Assembly: GCF_018691265.1 (NCBI RefSeq)
Contig: NW_024881313.1
Span: forward strand, 3,340,501-3,404,500
DNA: 64,000 bases
Direction: 5' to 3'
DNA from: Tyto alba
Taxonomy: Eukaryota > Chordata > Aves > Strigiformes > Tytonidae
The translations under genes were made by a program, and so were the position numbers. The notes below the pieces were generated by a model. It was given only the letters and a program-made list of their open reading frames with translations. It was not told the DNA's origin and searched no databases. This document shows positions 48,501 to 60,500 of the stretch, in pieces (position 1 is the first letter of the stretch; every line of letters begins with the position of its first letter).

Positions 48501-51500
48501 AAAGACTTTGAAGCCCCATTTCAAGCAAGAGGGAACAAGAAGCAGGGGAGAGCGGCAGCCCCTCGCGTCATCCTGTAACTCCCATGGGAGCTTCAAGGGT
48601 CACTGCCTCCTCCACAAAGACATGATTACCTAAGCTGTAGGGCTTGGTATACTTCTTTGGCATATTTATATTAGTTGGTTTATAGGAAAAGATATATTTA
48701 GGCCGTCATCTATAAGGTTTAAGTTGAAAATGGTACTGAGAGATGCAGACCGTTTGCCAGCCTGACTGTCCAACCCAGCTACGGACACAAGCTGTATTCC
48801 TGGCTCTACTTATATGTCCTTAAGGTATGTTTTGGGTCCAAAAGTTTTGTAAAATGTGTTCTAAAGAAGAGTGTACTGTTAGTGCTGACACGTGTCTCTG
48901 GGGTTTTAAAGGAGAGCTTAATACCCACATCTGCTCTGTAAATACAGGATTTTGACATGTATGGCTCTCAAAAGGCACCTTTGACGAGCTCTTAAGCTTC
49001 CCTAACTTAAAAGAAAAAAGTGCCTTAGTCACCTTGCCATAGATGTACAGAATGGCTGTGGCCCGTGGCGTGCTGCTTTCCTTGCAAAGAGGGCAAGGGG
49101 AGCCTGAATGAACGACAACAAAGCAGATGGATGTCTCAGTTTCAGCTGGACAAGCCCACATTCATTAACCGCCTAGTCTGCCCGGCTTGTTTATTATTAA
49201 TTCTGAGCGCCATCCAAGTGGGGGAAGCACCTGTGATGGGGTGTCAGCCATCAGAGCTCTCCGTCTAGCAGAGTCCTGCCCATCACAAGCTGGGCAGGCC
49301 ACCAGCGCTGCTGTCGGGGTGACAAGCCTTTGGATAGAAGCTCGGCTTCCCATCAGGGCTCGCCGGATGAATGCGGCCACAAATAGGAAGGGAAACACAT
49401 GTTGAGTATCTCTTTCCTTTCTTGTCCTTTCCTCCTGACAGTTGGCCTACAGCTTTGTGGCTTTAGGATGGAAGTCACTCCCATGGTTTACTTACAATTT
49501 TTTTCAATGCAGTCCTGTAAATCTAACTGGAACCCAGGCCAGCGCTTCTCTGATACCTCGGTTGCAGCTGTGGGCATTTGTAGGGTTGAGGGTCAGCTCA
49601 AGGATCAGCTCTAGGAGGGCTCAGAGACACCCCGTGAGCCCCACTCTGAGGGTCGGAGCCTGGGTGAAGGCTTCCCTCTGGCTCTGCCTTGCACCATCTC
49701 GGACAAGAGCTCCCAGATTCCATCTATGGTCAGAAGCAAGCAGTCTGCAGGAGCAAAATGAAACATTGCAACAGCTTATCTAAAATATGTTATTTTCTGA
49801 AGCAACCATTGCCAGTATACTCACAGATTTATGTAGTCACTTTATTGAACTATATTAACGTATAATCTGAACTGTAAAAATATTTTCAGTTTGAAAATAG
49901 TAAAGACTTTCTACCTTAAAGCTGACTATTACAATTTTTATGTTCTCTCAAAACAACTGCCACTTAGACAAGTCCTAGAAGGAGTTTTTAATTTTATTTT
50001 TCTTCTCTTATTGAATACATTCTTTGATATTGAAGCTGTTGAAAGAGCAGTTTCCATACAAGATATGTAAACACATGCTCTGTGTAGGCAGGGTCTTCAT
50101 ATTTCACAGAAAATTATGACAGTCCTATTCTTGGGCTGAGATTTTTTCCACTGATGGGGACTGGAGTATTCTGAAGCTGTGTTTAGCAAACAAAGCTAAC
50201 CTGAAGCCTAAAAATATATATTGCATTTGCAGAGAGCCTGTAAGACTGTCAAGGTAACCCCTTTTGTGGTATAAACCAAGCCAATACTGTAATGGTTGTA
50301 CATCTTGGACTTATTGCAGTTACAAAATTCATACCAACGAAATGCAGTAGTTATTGGAAGATTGAATTAGAGCAGTCGTACCTGTAGTCATGCTGTGACT
50401 CACGAATTTCTTGGCTCCCTCTGCTGTTGCATCACCTGTCATACTTGAGGGCAGTAGGTCCTTGGGTGCAGGATCAGCCTTTTCTTAAATATTTGCTTTC
50501 CAAATACACCTTCCAGTAGCCATGGTTAATGATGGAGCCCCTGAAATATTAACTACCTGTATCATTATACAGTTGATATCTATCCTATATAGTAGTAAGT
50601 GTAATTAGATACATTCTTTTCTTGTTTCCACATTGAGATCAGTACATGCTATCACCATTTATACCAGCTAAACCTAAATTGGGTTTCAACCTAACTTGTA
50701 CAGTGGCATTAGAATAAGACTATAAAGGCTGAAATCAGCCTTTTTTTAAAAAAAAAAAAAGTAGCAGTACAACTGCAATAATACAAACCTTTTTACACAG
50801 TGCCTGGTAGTGATCTCGTGGCAACTAAGCCACATCAGGCCAACTTTGATAGTCTTATTCTTGTTGAATGATAATTATACTATTGAAATTTAGTTAGATC
50901 ATGTAATAAGGTAATACTGAGAAAGAGTGATTATATTGGAATGTGGCCTAAAATAAAATAATACACATTTTATACCCTGTTAAATTAGAAGCTGTCCCTT
51001 GCTTTAATAATACTCAATTTAGTCCTAATGCATTATGTTCAAATACAGTCCTGAAATGAAGACAACCACAGAAGTAGGTGTGGTAGAAATTGAAGACCTT
51101 AGTTACAGCCATGTAAGGGTGACTGAATTCACGATAAGCCAATACAGGACTTAACTCTACATATCTTTGTATTTTATTGCATGTGAGAACTAGATACAGG
51201 CTAACTCAGATCTTTGCTACTTTTTAAAGGGCATTTGCATCTTCTGTATTTATTTAAATCTTTAAATGAAATAATATATCTGTATTTTTCAGTATAAATC
51301 TTCTGCCTTTCTGTTAAATTGAAGTTTTTGGTTGAGTTTCAAACTTGTGAGGAAAAGTTCAGAAAGAGTCTTCAGTATGGACCCTTTCAGAATTTGATTG
51401 ATTCATTTCTCAAGGGTATCAACACAAATAATTCTTTGATAGAGAAAAAAATTCTGGATGACATAAACTACCCCTGAATGCTGCTGAATCACATTTCTCT

Positions 51501-54500
51501 AGGCAGCTCTTTTCTGTGCATCAGGACTGAGAAAATGCTATCCTTATAAACATGGGATGGTGGAACTGATAAACCAAAAATTTTCTGAGACATTTGAAAA
51601 ACTGTGTATCTCAGTCCCTTAGAAAATTTGCCTGACCTTGAAATGTGACTAGTATCCAGACTGCGATTGATTTGCACACAAATTTTGTCAGGTTTGTCTT
51701 CCTACAAACTTAATTTAGAGATTTTCTATTAATACCAGATATTTCACCATAGACTTTTCTTCTCGCTGTATTTGGCTCCCTGCCACCCTTCAGTTCACAG
51801 GCACCCATTCCGTCTGCCACTAGCCAGACAAAGACACCAACAGACATAAATCAATGTTTGTTGTCCTTGGAAAAACCTTTGCAGAAGGTCCCCACCCTGA
51901 TTAGAGATGTATTTCCCAAGGAGTAGATAGATTCAGGGAAAAAAAAAAAAAAAAAAAGCAAACCCACAGTATAAATGCATCATCTTCGCATCCTTTCTCT
52001 GTGAATCTTTGGTCACAGCTTCTTATGTTTACCTCTTAGAAAAGGTTAAATCCATTGCCAAACACAACTGAGATCCTGCCTTTCCAGTCAGTTGGTGACA
52101 AAGCTATCAGCTAAATCTGGGTTGCGGAGTATTTATTCTCAGGGATGATGCACAAATCAGAAATAAGGCAACCTGGTTTCAGTCCCAGGGGAAACATAAG
52201 CAAATGTGTTGTGGAACAGCTTCCCACTCTGTTACCACAGAAGTGCCTGAAGCAATTCCTCAGGGAAGGTTGGTGGGCAACAGCACGGAGGGGAGCGCTT
52301 CCCGGCGGCACATGGGCCAAAACGGGAACTAGAAAATGCCATTTCTAACACCCTTTTGGAACAGAGGGAAGAGAAAGCAAGAAATATTTCAATCTAATGT
52401 TGCCTATCTGGAATTTTCCAAAATCAGCCTGTGTCACAGCCACAATAAGAGCTTAAAACTCTGCATAGCCTTCAGCACAAGAAGGAACTCACAGACTTAA
52501 GGGGCCACCGGTTTCTTAAATCCCTGGTTGGATTACAGTGTTAGAATCAGTGCAAAAAGGATGTAGGAAAATTCTGTGGAATGGAAACTCCTCTTATTCT
52601 GTAAGAAATGTTTGTGATGTTCAAGACAACAGATGAGTGTTTGTATTAAACAGATCTCCCTTGTTTGGAACAGAAGAAACAGCTCAACCGCAGGGCGTGC
52701 TGCCTCCTTGGCCCTCCTCCACCGCCCCTGTTTCCGCCACCGTACTTCAGGCACGGCTGGAGCACTGTAAGTGTGGCCCGGGAGCCTTTCTCTTCTTTTT
52801 ACACCACTTTTTATGTTTGACAAAATCTGAAGCATCCTCTCAGGCACTGCTTCGTGGCTTCACTCAGCAAACCCATCTGGCTGTGTTGGTGTGGCTCTGT
52901 TAGGACAATCATTCAACGTCCCAGGCTGGGGCTTCATGTAAATCTCAAATAGATCAAGGAATGAACCGAGGCTGGGTTTGTTCAGGCAGCTAATTCAATT
53001 AACTGAAAATATTCTCCTCATGCTGTTTTGGGATCTTTTCTTAGAGTAAGGCAATCCTGAACTAAAGGAAGTGGCAATGCATTAAACCAAGTAAGGACAG
53101 AAAGGCAATTTTCCACCTTGCACAGTGATTTCAGGGTGTCCATTATCTATGTGTCCTGTTTTGCATCACATTTGCTTTACCCAGTAGGTGAAACAAAGGT
53201 CCTGAAATCCTCCTATGGAATCTGTTCCCACCATTTCATTTTGCAGAGAGACAGACATGTCTGAGTTGCCAGTATGGAGTTTCCATTCACACACTTATGC
53301 ACATGCCTGTTCTCCATGATATGTATCCATACACATATGTTAACATACAGGATACAATGATACATGATATAGCACATTGCCCAATTACTCCTATTGCCAG
53401 GGTCTGTTAACTCCAATATATTTTCCATGCCAACATTAAGAATTTTGCTACCTACTCAGTAATTCCTATTTTTTAATTCTATTCAATTACCATATACAAA
53501 TACTGCAATTATTTCTAGTGTTATGTAAGTAATGATTATTAAGATGTCTGACAAGACCTAACCCAAGAAAAAATACAGTGTAAGATCCTCCATTGTCTTC
53601 AGAAAGATCAGGATTGAGCTCAGGGTGCTATTCCCCCCAAGCCAAAATCTAGTTGCCTCCCCTTGTCCCCATCCCCTCCCCTCCCTGTGCCTTGATTTCC
53701 ACAGAACGGAGACCCAGAGACAAGATCTCCTTAGGAATGTGGTGTAATCCTTCAGTGAGGATGAGGTTGGGACCAGTGCCCCTGGGATTTCCCCAAGCAG
53801 TCCAGAGAGTAATCTGAGCATAAGATCACCCTTCACATCATCTTCCCCATAAAAACATGAAATAAAAGCAAGAAGTTACTAGGAGAGTGGGAGCCACATG
53901 AATTCATTATGAGCACTTTGGAGTCTCTAATTAGAGCTTTTCTGGAAAATGGATTTTCACTTGGAAGCTGAAGATCAGTTGTGTTAACCCAGTGTTTCTG
54001 GCTCAGTATTTATCTGCATTTCCAGGGGAGATCAGTTCTGTCACAGGGCTTAAATAAGCCAGTTTACTTGTGAAAGCCTAATTTTGAAGTCAAAAGTTTA
54101 GACATTAATTGATCGTTAAAGGCATCGGCTCTAGCCTGCAGTGAACGAGTGCCTGTGGGTTGGTATCTTCTGGAGCGAAGTTCACACTGCCTATACGCTC
54201 ACTGAGCGTATTGTCTATTTTTAGAGCAAAGGTGCTATTTTGGGAGAGGAGCTGCTACTTGTAAAGTGGGACGGAGAGTGCAGGGTCAGGTCTAAGAATA
54301 GGCCAGGGTCCCACGCTGGGTCGGAGGGGCGTGCGGCAGCCCGGCGGCGATGGGCCTCCGGGAGAGGAGGAGGAGGAGGAGGAGGAGGAAGCGTGGGGCA
54401 GGATGCTGTGCTGAAGTGCTCATGTTCAAGCGTCCGTGAAGATAACCTTCTGACAAACCCTAGGCTTCTCCCTAAGGGAGCAAATAAACTCTCTTGAGGC

Positions 54501-57500
54501 TGTAGCATTTGGTGGCTGGTTTTTTTATGCATTTCTCCGGCAGGCTACGTATGGCTGCGTGTTCACTCCCATGTTTTATGTTACATAGAAGCTGCTTGCC
54601 CTGGATATGAAAGAGTTGTGTCAGGAGCTCCAGATAATACAGTCTTCCTCTCTGCCCGAACTGCATTGCCCTGCAGGGCCTCCTGGCCCCCAGGTGAGTG
54701 ATGCATTTGTGATTAAACCACATCATTCTCCCACTTACTCCAAGGTCCTTACAAAGCTGTAAGACATCTGCATATGCTTTTTACCATTCAATAAACGTAC
54801 CAAGCTCTGGCTTAATTTCATTTTGATATGACTATATATAGACCACATAGGTTTTTTACCCTATGTTCTCATGCCTGCCTTGCATGCTCCAGTCATTGTC
54901 AAGTGTACCCTTCATTTTTGTGGAGTTTTACAGTGTGTAGTACCCATCAAAAATCCTAGAGGTGCCATCTCTTCCCTCAGATGCTCTGTGTTAGTTTTTT
55001 CTTTGCTTTAGACTCTGTTGTCCTTTATGTGAGGGAAAGAGCCCATGGAATGGATGCACAAGTGATGCAGTGAACTTGGATGTTAGTGGAATACATCCCT
55101 GAGAAGGGAAACACCTACAGTAAACAGCAGAGACAAGTAGGGGCTTCAGGAGGGCTGTGGGATGGGATTCAGGAGATGTGAGCCTCTCCTAGCTTGACCT
55201 GCAACATCTCTGCCTCTGACTTGCTGGGTAGCCTTGGGCCAGTCTTTTCGACCTCCCGTTTCATTTTCTACAACTTGTACATTCAGAAATCTTCTGATGG
55301 AGATCAGCAATCTTCTGAGGAAATGGTCCACCTGCAGTCACAAAAAACACAGGTTTTTGTGAACATCTATGTTGTGTGGAGAAGATCACCCATCTACCTT
55401 TCTATTCCAGTTCATTCCCTCCAAAATAAAATTAAAGTTTTAATGGAGAGGTACTTCCAGATCCTCCTGGTGCACAAGCAGTCTTGATCTATGTGCTGTG
55501 CCTGGTGCTTTGGGACAGTGATCTTCCTCGAGGCTCCTGGGTACCGGTTTTATTATAATACAGCTAATAGCAGACATGGCACAGAACATTTGCTGCAGAA
55601 AAACTGTGACTGAGGCTTTGGAAGCCTGAGAAGTTAGCAAGCACCCAAACACTATTTTAAAAGTATGGACAATACATCACAGTAAAGGTTCAGTTATGTG
55701 GCAAAATAGCTTTATTTATTTAGTTCTGATTATTTAGAAGCCAATAATTTAGAAGGTATTTGTATATAGTCTAGAGGTTGCACCATGAAAGCCATAAAGT
55801 CTTGTTTTATGAACCTTGACTTTATTTTTCTGCCATTTTGTCTTTGCTGAGATGCAGGATGAGGCAGATTAATTTAGCATGTGAACGATGAGGTGTAGAG
55901 AGAAGCGATGGGAAGCATTTGTCCTGTCCTGTATTGAAAAAAGTCTTCTCTGCATTATGAAACAGCCTGGTAGTGTGGTTGGCCACAATCCAGAGTTGCA
56001 GTACGTGTGAAAGAAGCGGTTGTTATTTCAGTCTTTGCCAGACTGTCTTTTTTTAAAAAAAAATCCTCTTAATACTCTCTATGACTTAAATTGGAAGAAC
56101 AGTAATATTAATTCCATTGTTCTACAATGTCCATTGCTAAAAATAATATTAATCTTGCAATCAAATGATCTTCCATCCCTCCAAGAACATTTTTGAACAG
56201 AGTAGGCTGGTGGACTTTATTGGCAGACAGTAGGGTGGGTATAACATGGCTTCGGAATTTTTAATTAGAAATTACAGGGCTGTGTCTTGTAATGGGACAT
56301 TGTTAGAGGCAGCAGTCTGCTGGGCAATACTTTTATGACAATGGACACCTGAAAAGAAATGCTCTCATTATAAAAAAAATTATCTAAGAAGTATTTCTGA
56401 ATTCTTTTCTGCTTTAGCTTGTATGACTTTCAAAGGAACTGTAAAAGCTCAAACCGCTGACTCAGAGCTGAATTTTAACACTCTTTCATAATAAAGAGAA
56501 TTATATTTGTAATGATATAACTCAGAGTATAATTGCTTGCATGTGTAACATAAGATAAAATTATAGAAATAAAATTTGGCTCTGACTCTAATAGGGTGCC
56601 TTCTGATTTACACTATTGAAAACCTCAAATAACTCTACTGATAAAAATGGTTGGAGTAATTTGCATTTGGGGGTATACTTTGCTCCTGTTCATGTACAAT
56701 TTCCATCATGTTTTGGACAGTATAAGGCAGCCAGGATCCAAACCTGGAATGAGTGATCTGTACAGTAAATCTGATGCTCCTCTGATGTGGGCTCATGGGA
56801 GTTTTTTCTCCAGTCACTCAAAAATAAAAGGTGGTCTGTGAACTGAAGCATTCTAGAAACAAAACTCTTTTTCTGATCTTTTTTTTTTTTTTTTTTTCTG
56901 AGATGGGGTTCAAGGTCTTCCTGGATTAAGGAGTTTCCTGAAGGGAGAATCAGCCTCATTTGAGAGAGAGAAATATCTTCAGGATTCAGAGGTGGTGGCA
57001 ATCTTCTATGTCCATTCCACACCGCAGAGCCCATCGCACAGTTTAGTGCCACTTCCCGTACCCCCCCTTTGGCTGACCTCCTTTGCCAGCTGAGGCCGTG
57101 TCTCCGTGTCCTCCTTGTCACTGATTCTTCGGAACTCAAATAACTTCTCATCTTTCCTTTGCCCCAAGTCTTTTTTCCTGCGAGTTTTCTTCCTCTAGAA
57201 CACTGTTCCCAGGTGACACCTACAGGACCTAGACTGGAGGGGAGACAACCACCAGCGCCTCCCTACTAATTCAGTTTAGTAATAGCATTCATTTTTCTTC
57301 CTAGGGTCCACGAGGAATTCCTGGTATAATGGGACCAAAAGGGGAGAAAGTAAGTGTCTGTTCTTAGGAAGTTTGGTATGTGTTTCAGGGGCAAAGAAAG
57401 GAATGGGGGGAGGTGTTAATTTTTTTTCCTTGTCTCTTTAGTAAATGGTGGGCCTTATGGATGTGGGGATTTGCTTTAATTTGAATGTAAAGCTGTGAAT

Positions 57501-60500
57501 TGGTCTGAAGCTGTAATTTAAAGCTTCATCTTTCAGTGTTCACTTTCAGTCCTGAAATAAAAAAAAAAAAAAATGTTTTTCTGATCTTTTTTTTTTATGG
57601 CTTCTCATGATAGCTGCCTCTGTCTAGAGTATGTGTTAAGAAAGCAGCTCAAGTGCAAAAGTCAGTGACCTTATTGATCCAAAAGCCTTTGACCACCCTG
57701 TCCCTCTGGGAGGGCGTGAGAAGCAGAGCTCCCCCATGCAGTGTCAATTGTACAGATCAGCTCAGACATTAAAACTGGCCTAGATGTTGACTTACGGCTT
57801 CAGATCTGCAAAACATTTCCTCTGTGATTGTGCTTAAAGAGCCTTATACCTGAAGCTGAGCACGTAATTAATTGCTTTGCTATGCAAGGCAACGACTGTA
57901 GCTTTAGGGCTGAGAACACAGGAGAGACCAAGGAGCTCTGTTAAAGTAATTCTTCTCATTTTACCTCTGGAAGCAAAGTCTTGAACACAAAGATATTCCC
58001 TATTTTTTTTTTTTTTTAATATAAATGCATTGACTAATGAGACACTGTGCTTGCGTGTTGCATATGAGACTAATATATTCCTTTCTCTGGCAGGGGGAGA
58101 TTGGCCGGCCAGGAAGAAAGGTATGTACAAAGATGCTGTCTCAGAAACCCACTTAATATTTGACACATAGCAGCTGTCAGAGAGGGGTGCAGGCAATAGC
58201 TAAATAAAAATTAGCTAATGTTGAAGTTAAACTTGTTTGTTCTGCTTCCCCTTGTATCCAGGGTGGGTGGTAGGGAGCTCTGGGTGCTGGGCCCTCTGGC
58301 TTGGAAAGCTGTCCCAGCTGGTTTGAATTTGACAAATTCCCTCGGTAAGAGCATGTGGCTCCAGCCAGGCAATTAAAACAGAGTGGAAAATTACCTGAAC
58401 AATGTCTCTATGGACAGGGAAAGCAGATTATAGGAGTTATCATAAAAGGTGTATTAAAAAAAGCCCAACACAAAAATCAAACTTTTGACTCCTCCAAAGT
58501 CTAAACAAAGCTCAGCCAAATACCCCCTAAGCAGGAATAACCATTAATGATTACACTTAGAGAGTTTTGGCACAAATGCAATATGCTGACTACAATCCTA
58601 TGCTTGGTGACATATGATCCATGATATATTGTCAAAAATATGTGCCTCTACGTGTGATGAAACAGAATACGCTATCTCAGTCACTAAGTACCTTCACTTA
58701 ATGTAATTAACTTTAAAAGAAGACAGAAATGCAGGATGAAATCAGAGATATGCAGGGGGTAGTCACTAACCAGGAAAAGAAGTACCTTCTAATAATATAC
58801 CAAGGATTTTAACACCCTTCTAATAATATATAAAGGATTTTAACATCAGTTACCAATCAGCAATTCAAATAAATTCAAAACACATTTAATCTAAATTGCA
58901 AATGCCCTACAGTAAACAGAATTATTACTTATATAAATTCAAGTGTTCAAAACAGTAATGTCTTGGAGAGATTCACCCACCAACCTACAAGGGAGTGCAA
59001 ACCTTAAACACATTACATCTGTACTTACTCTTCTGACAAAAACTAGTAGGTCTCAGAAGAGAAGGTGCTCGGGTTGGAAATAAAGCAATATAACTCTTGC
59101 TAAAAGCTGTCTTGCTCACAGGAGGTCACTGTTAGCCCCAAATGTCATGATGACGTTTCAAAGATCGTATTGTCAAGTGGTGTAAAGCAGTGGAATAGCA
59201 CTAACGTGCACCATTTTAGGAGATACTCAAAGAGTGATTTACAGGCAGTAATTGAAATAGATAAACAATTTTATGTATGCAATTATTGCTAGTCACATAG
59301 TAGCTAATAAAGAACAATTATAGCTAGTAGTATGAGAATGTCCAGAATAAGAATAATAGTAAATAAAAATAAGCATGTCTTAGTTAAAGATTTGGTTCTG
59401 TTTTTAATGTCAATTGGATTCATGCTGATATAATTACATGCAGGTCTTTTTGATTTACATTATATTATTAAATATAAAGGTGATTTAAATTATTGATACT
59501 GGGGTTTTAGGATGATTATTTTGACTGCATGTAGCTGATCTACTTATCTGAATCAGTATAACCTGGTATTTCTCTGAGCCCACACTTCCTCCAGTAGCAT
59601 CATCACGAACTGTATTATGAATATCATATTTTTTTATATTAAAAACAAGGTAAAGAAGCATTTGCAGGTCTTTTCCTGAAAAGACTTTATTCCTCCATGT
59701 CTCCTGTCTGCAGTGGAGGCCTGGGTGTAGGAATAATGTTACATGAATCATCGTAATTGATGTTTTCTGTTCAAGGGTAGACCAGGTCCCCCGGGCGTCC
59801 CTGGGATGCCAGGACCAGTAGGATGGCCTGGACCTGTGGGACCGAAGGTAAGACTAAAATTCACATGGAATAACCTGTTCAACATCGCAATCTGAACAGA
59901 ACGATTGTCTCGGGGAATGTCTAAACCACTGTCTGCTGAAGGCGGGGAAGCTGCAGCAGTGCAAGGATACTCTGTGCTTGTCCCGTTTCTTACGCTGCTC
60001 TGCAAAGACCTGCCCAGTCTAGGGTTGGGTTACTCCACCGTCAGTCTAGCCCCTTCAGTAGCACTTCTTATGCTGATTAAAATATGTCAAAGAGAAAGTG
60101 AAAATCAATCTAAAGAAGACCACTGGTGTCTCACAATCACAAGGGCCGGTGTTTCAAAACAGATCATCATCTCTATAACTGTTCTTTATGATGATCTCTT
60201 TGCCTGCATGTGTACTTCTTGGCAGCGTAACTGTGTGCCCGTGTGATCAGAGGGAAGATACCAGGTTGGTGTCAGGGGAAAGAGGTTACAAACCACGAGG
60301 ACCGCTGATCACATCTTTGAAGTTCATTCCCATACAAACATTCATTCCTGTGATTTTTAATAACCAACAGCAGAAGAAATGACAGGACACAGTTTGCTGG
60401 TGCAGAGTGGTTGCTTCATCTGCATTTATTATAAAAACGCTGCAGGACAGTCCTTTACTTAGTATTATCTCATACAAAAGGTATACAGCTCTTCACAGGA

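Larger units (their letters stand above)
39600..52653 (+). other. COLQ intron 1
   Basis: A 13-kb intron separating the signal-peptide exon from the attachment-domain exon. On the + strand no alternative first exon could be recognised. On the minus strand there are several exon-like or coding-like segments (listed separately) and a GC-rich patch at about 48020-48200. A 19-A run lies at 51939-51957. Confidence 0.8.
57350..59775 (+). other. COLQ introns 4 and 5
   Basis: Introns 57350-58093 and 58121-59775. They contain A runs near 57558 and T runs near 58003, and a 31-bp tandem duplication at 58785-58846. Nothing else is recognised. Confidence 0.8.

Noticed and set aside
55194..55487. Open frames on both strands at 55.2-55.5 kb
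   Set aside because: They overlap the MIR-like SINE fragment and so are repeat-derived.
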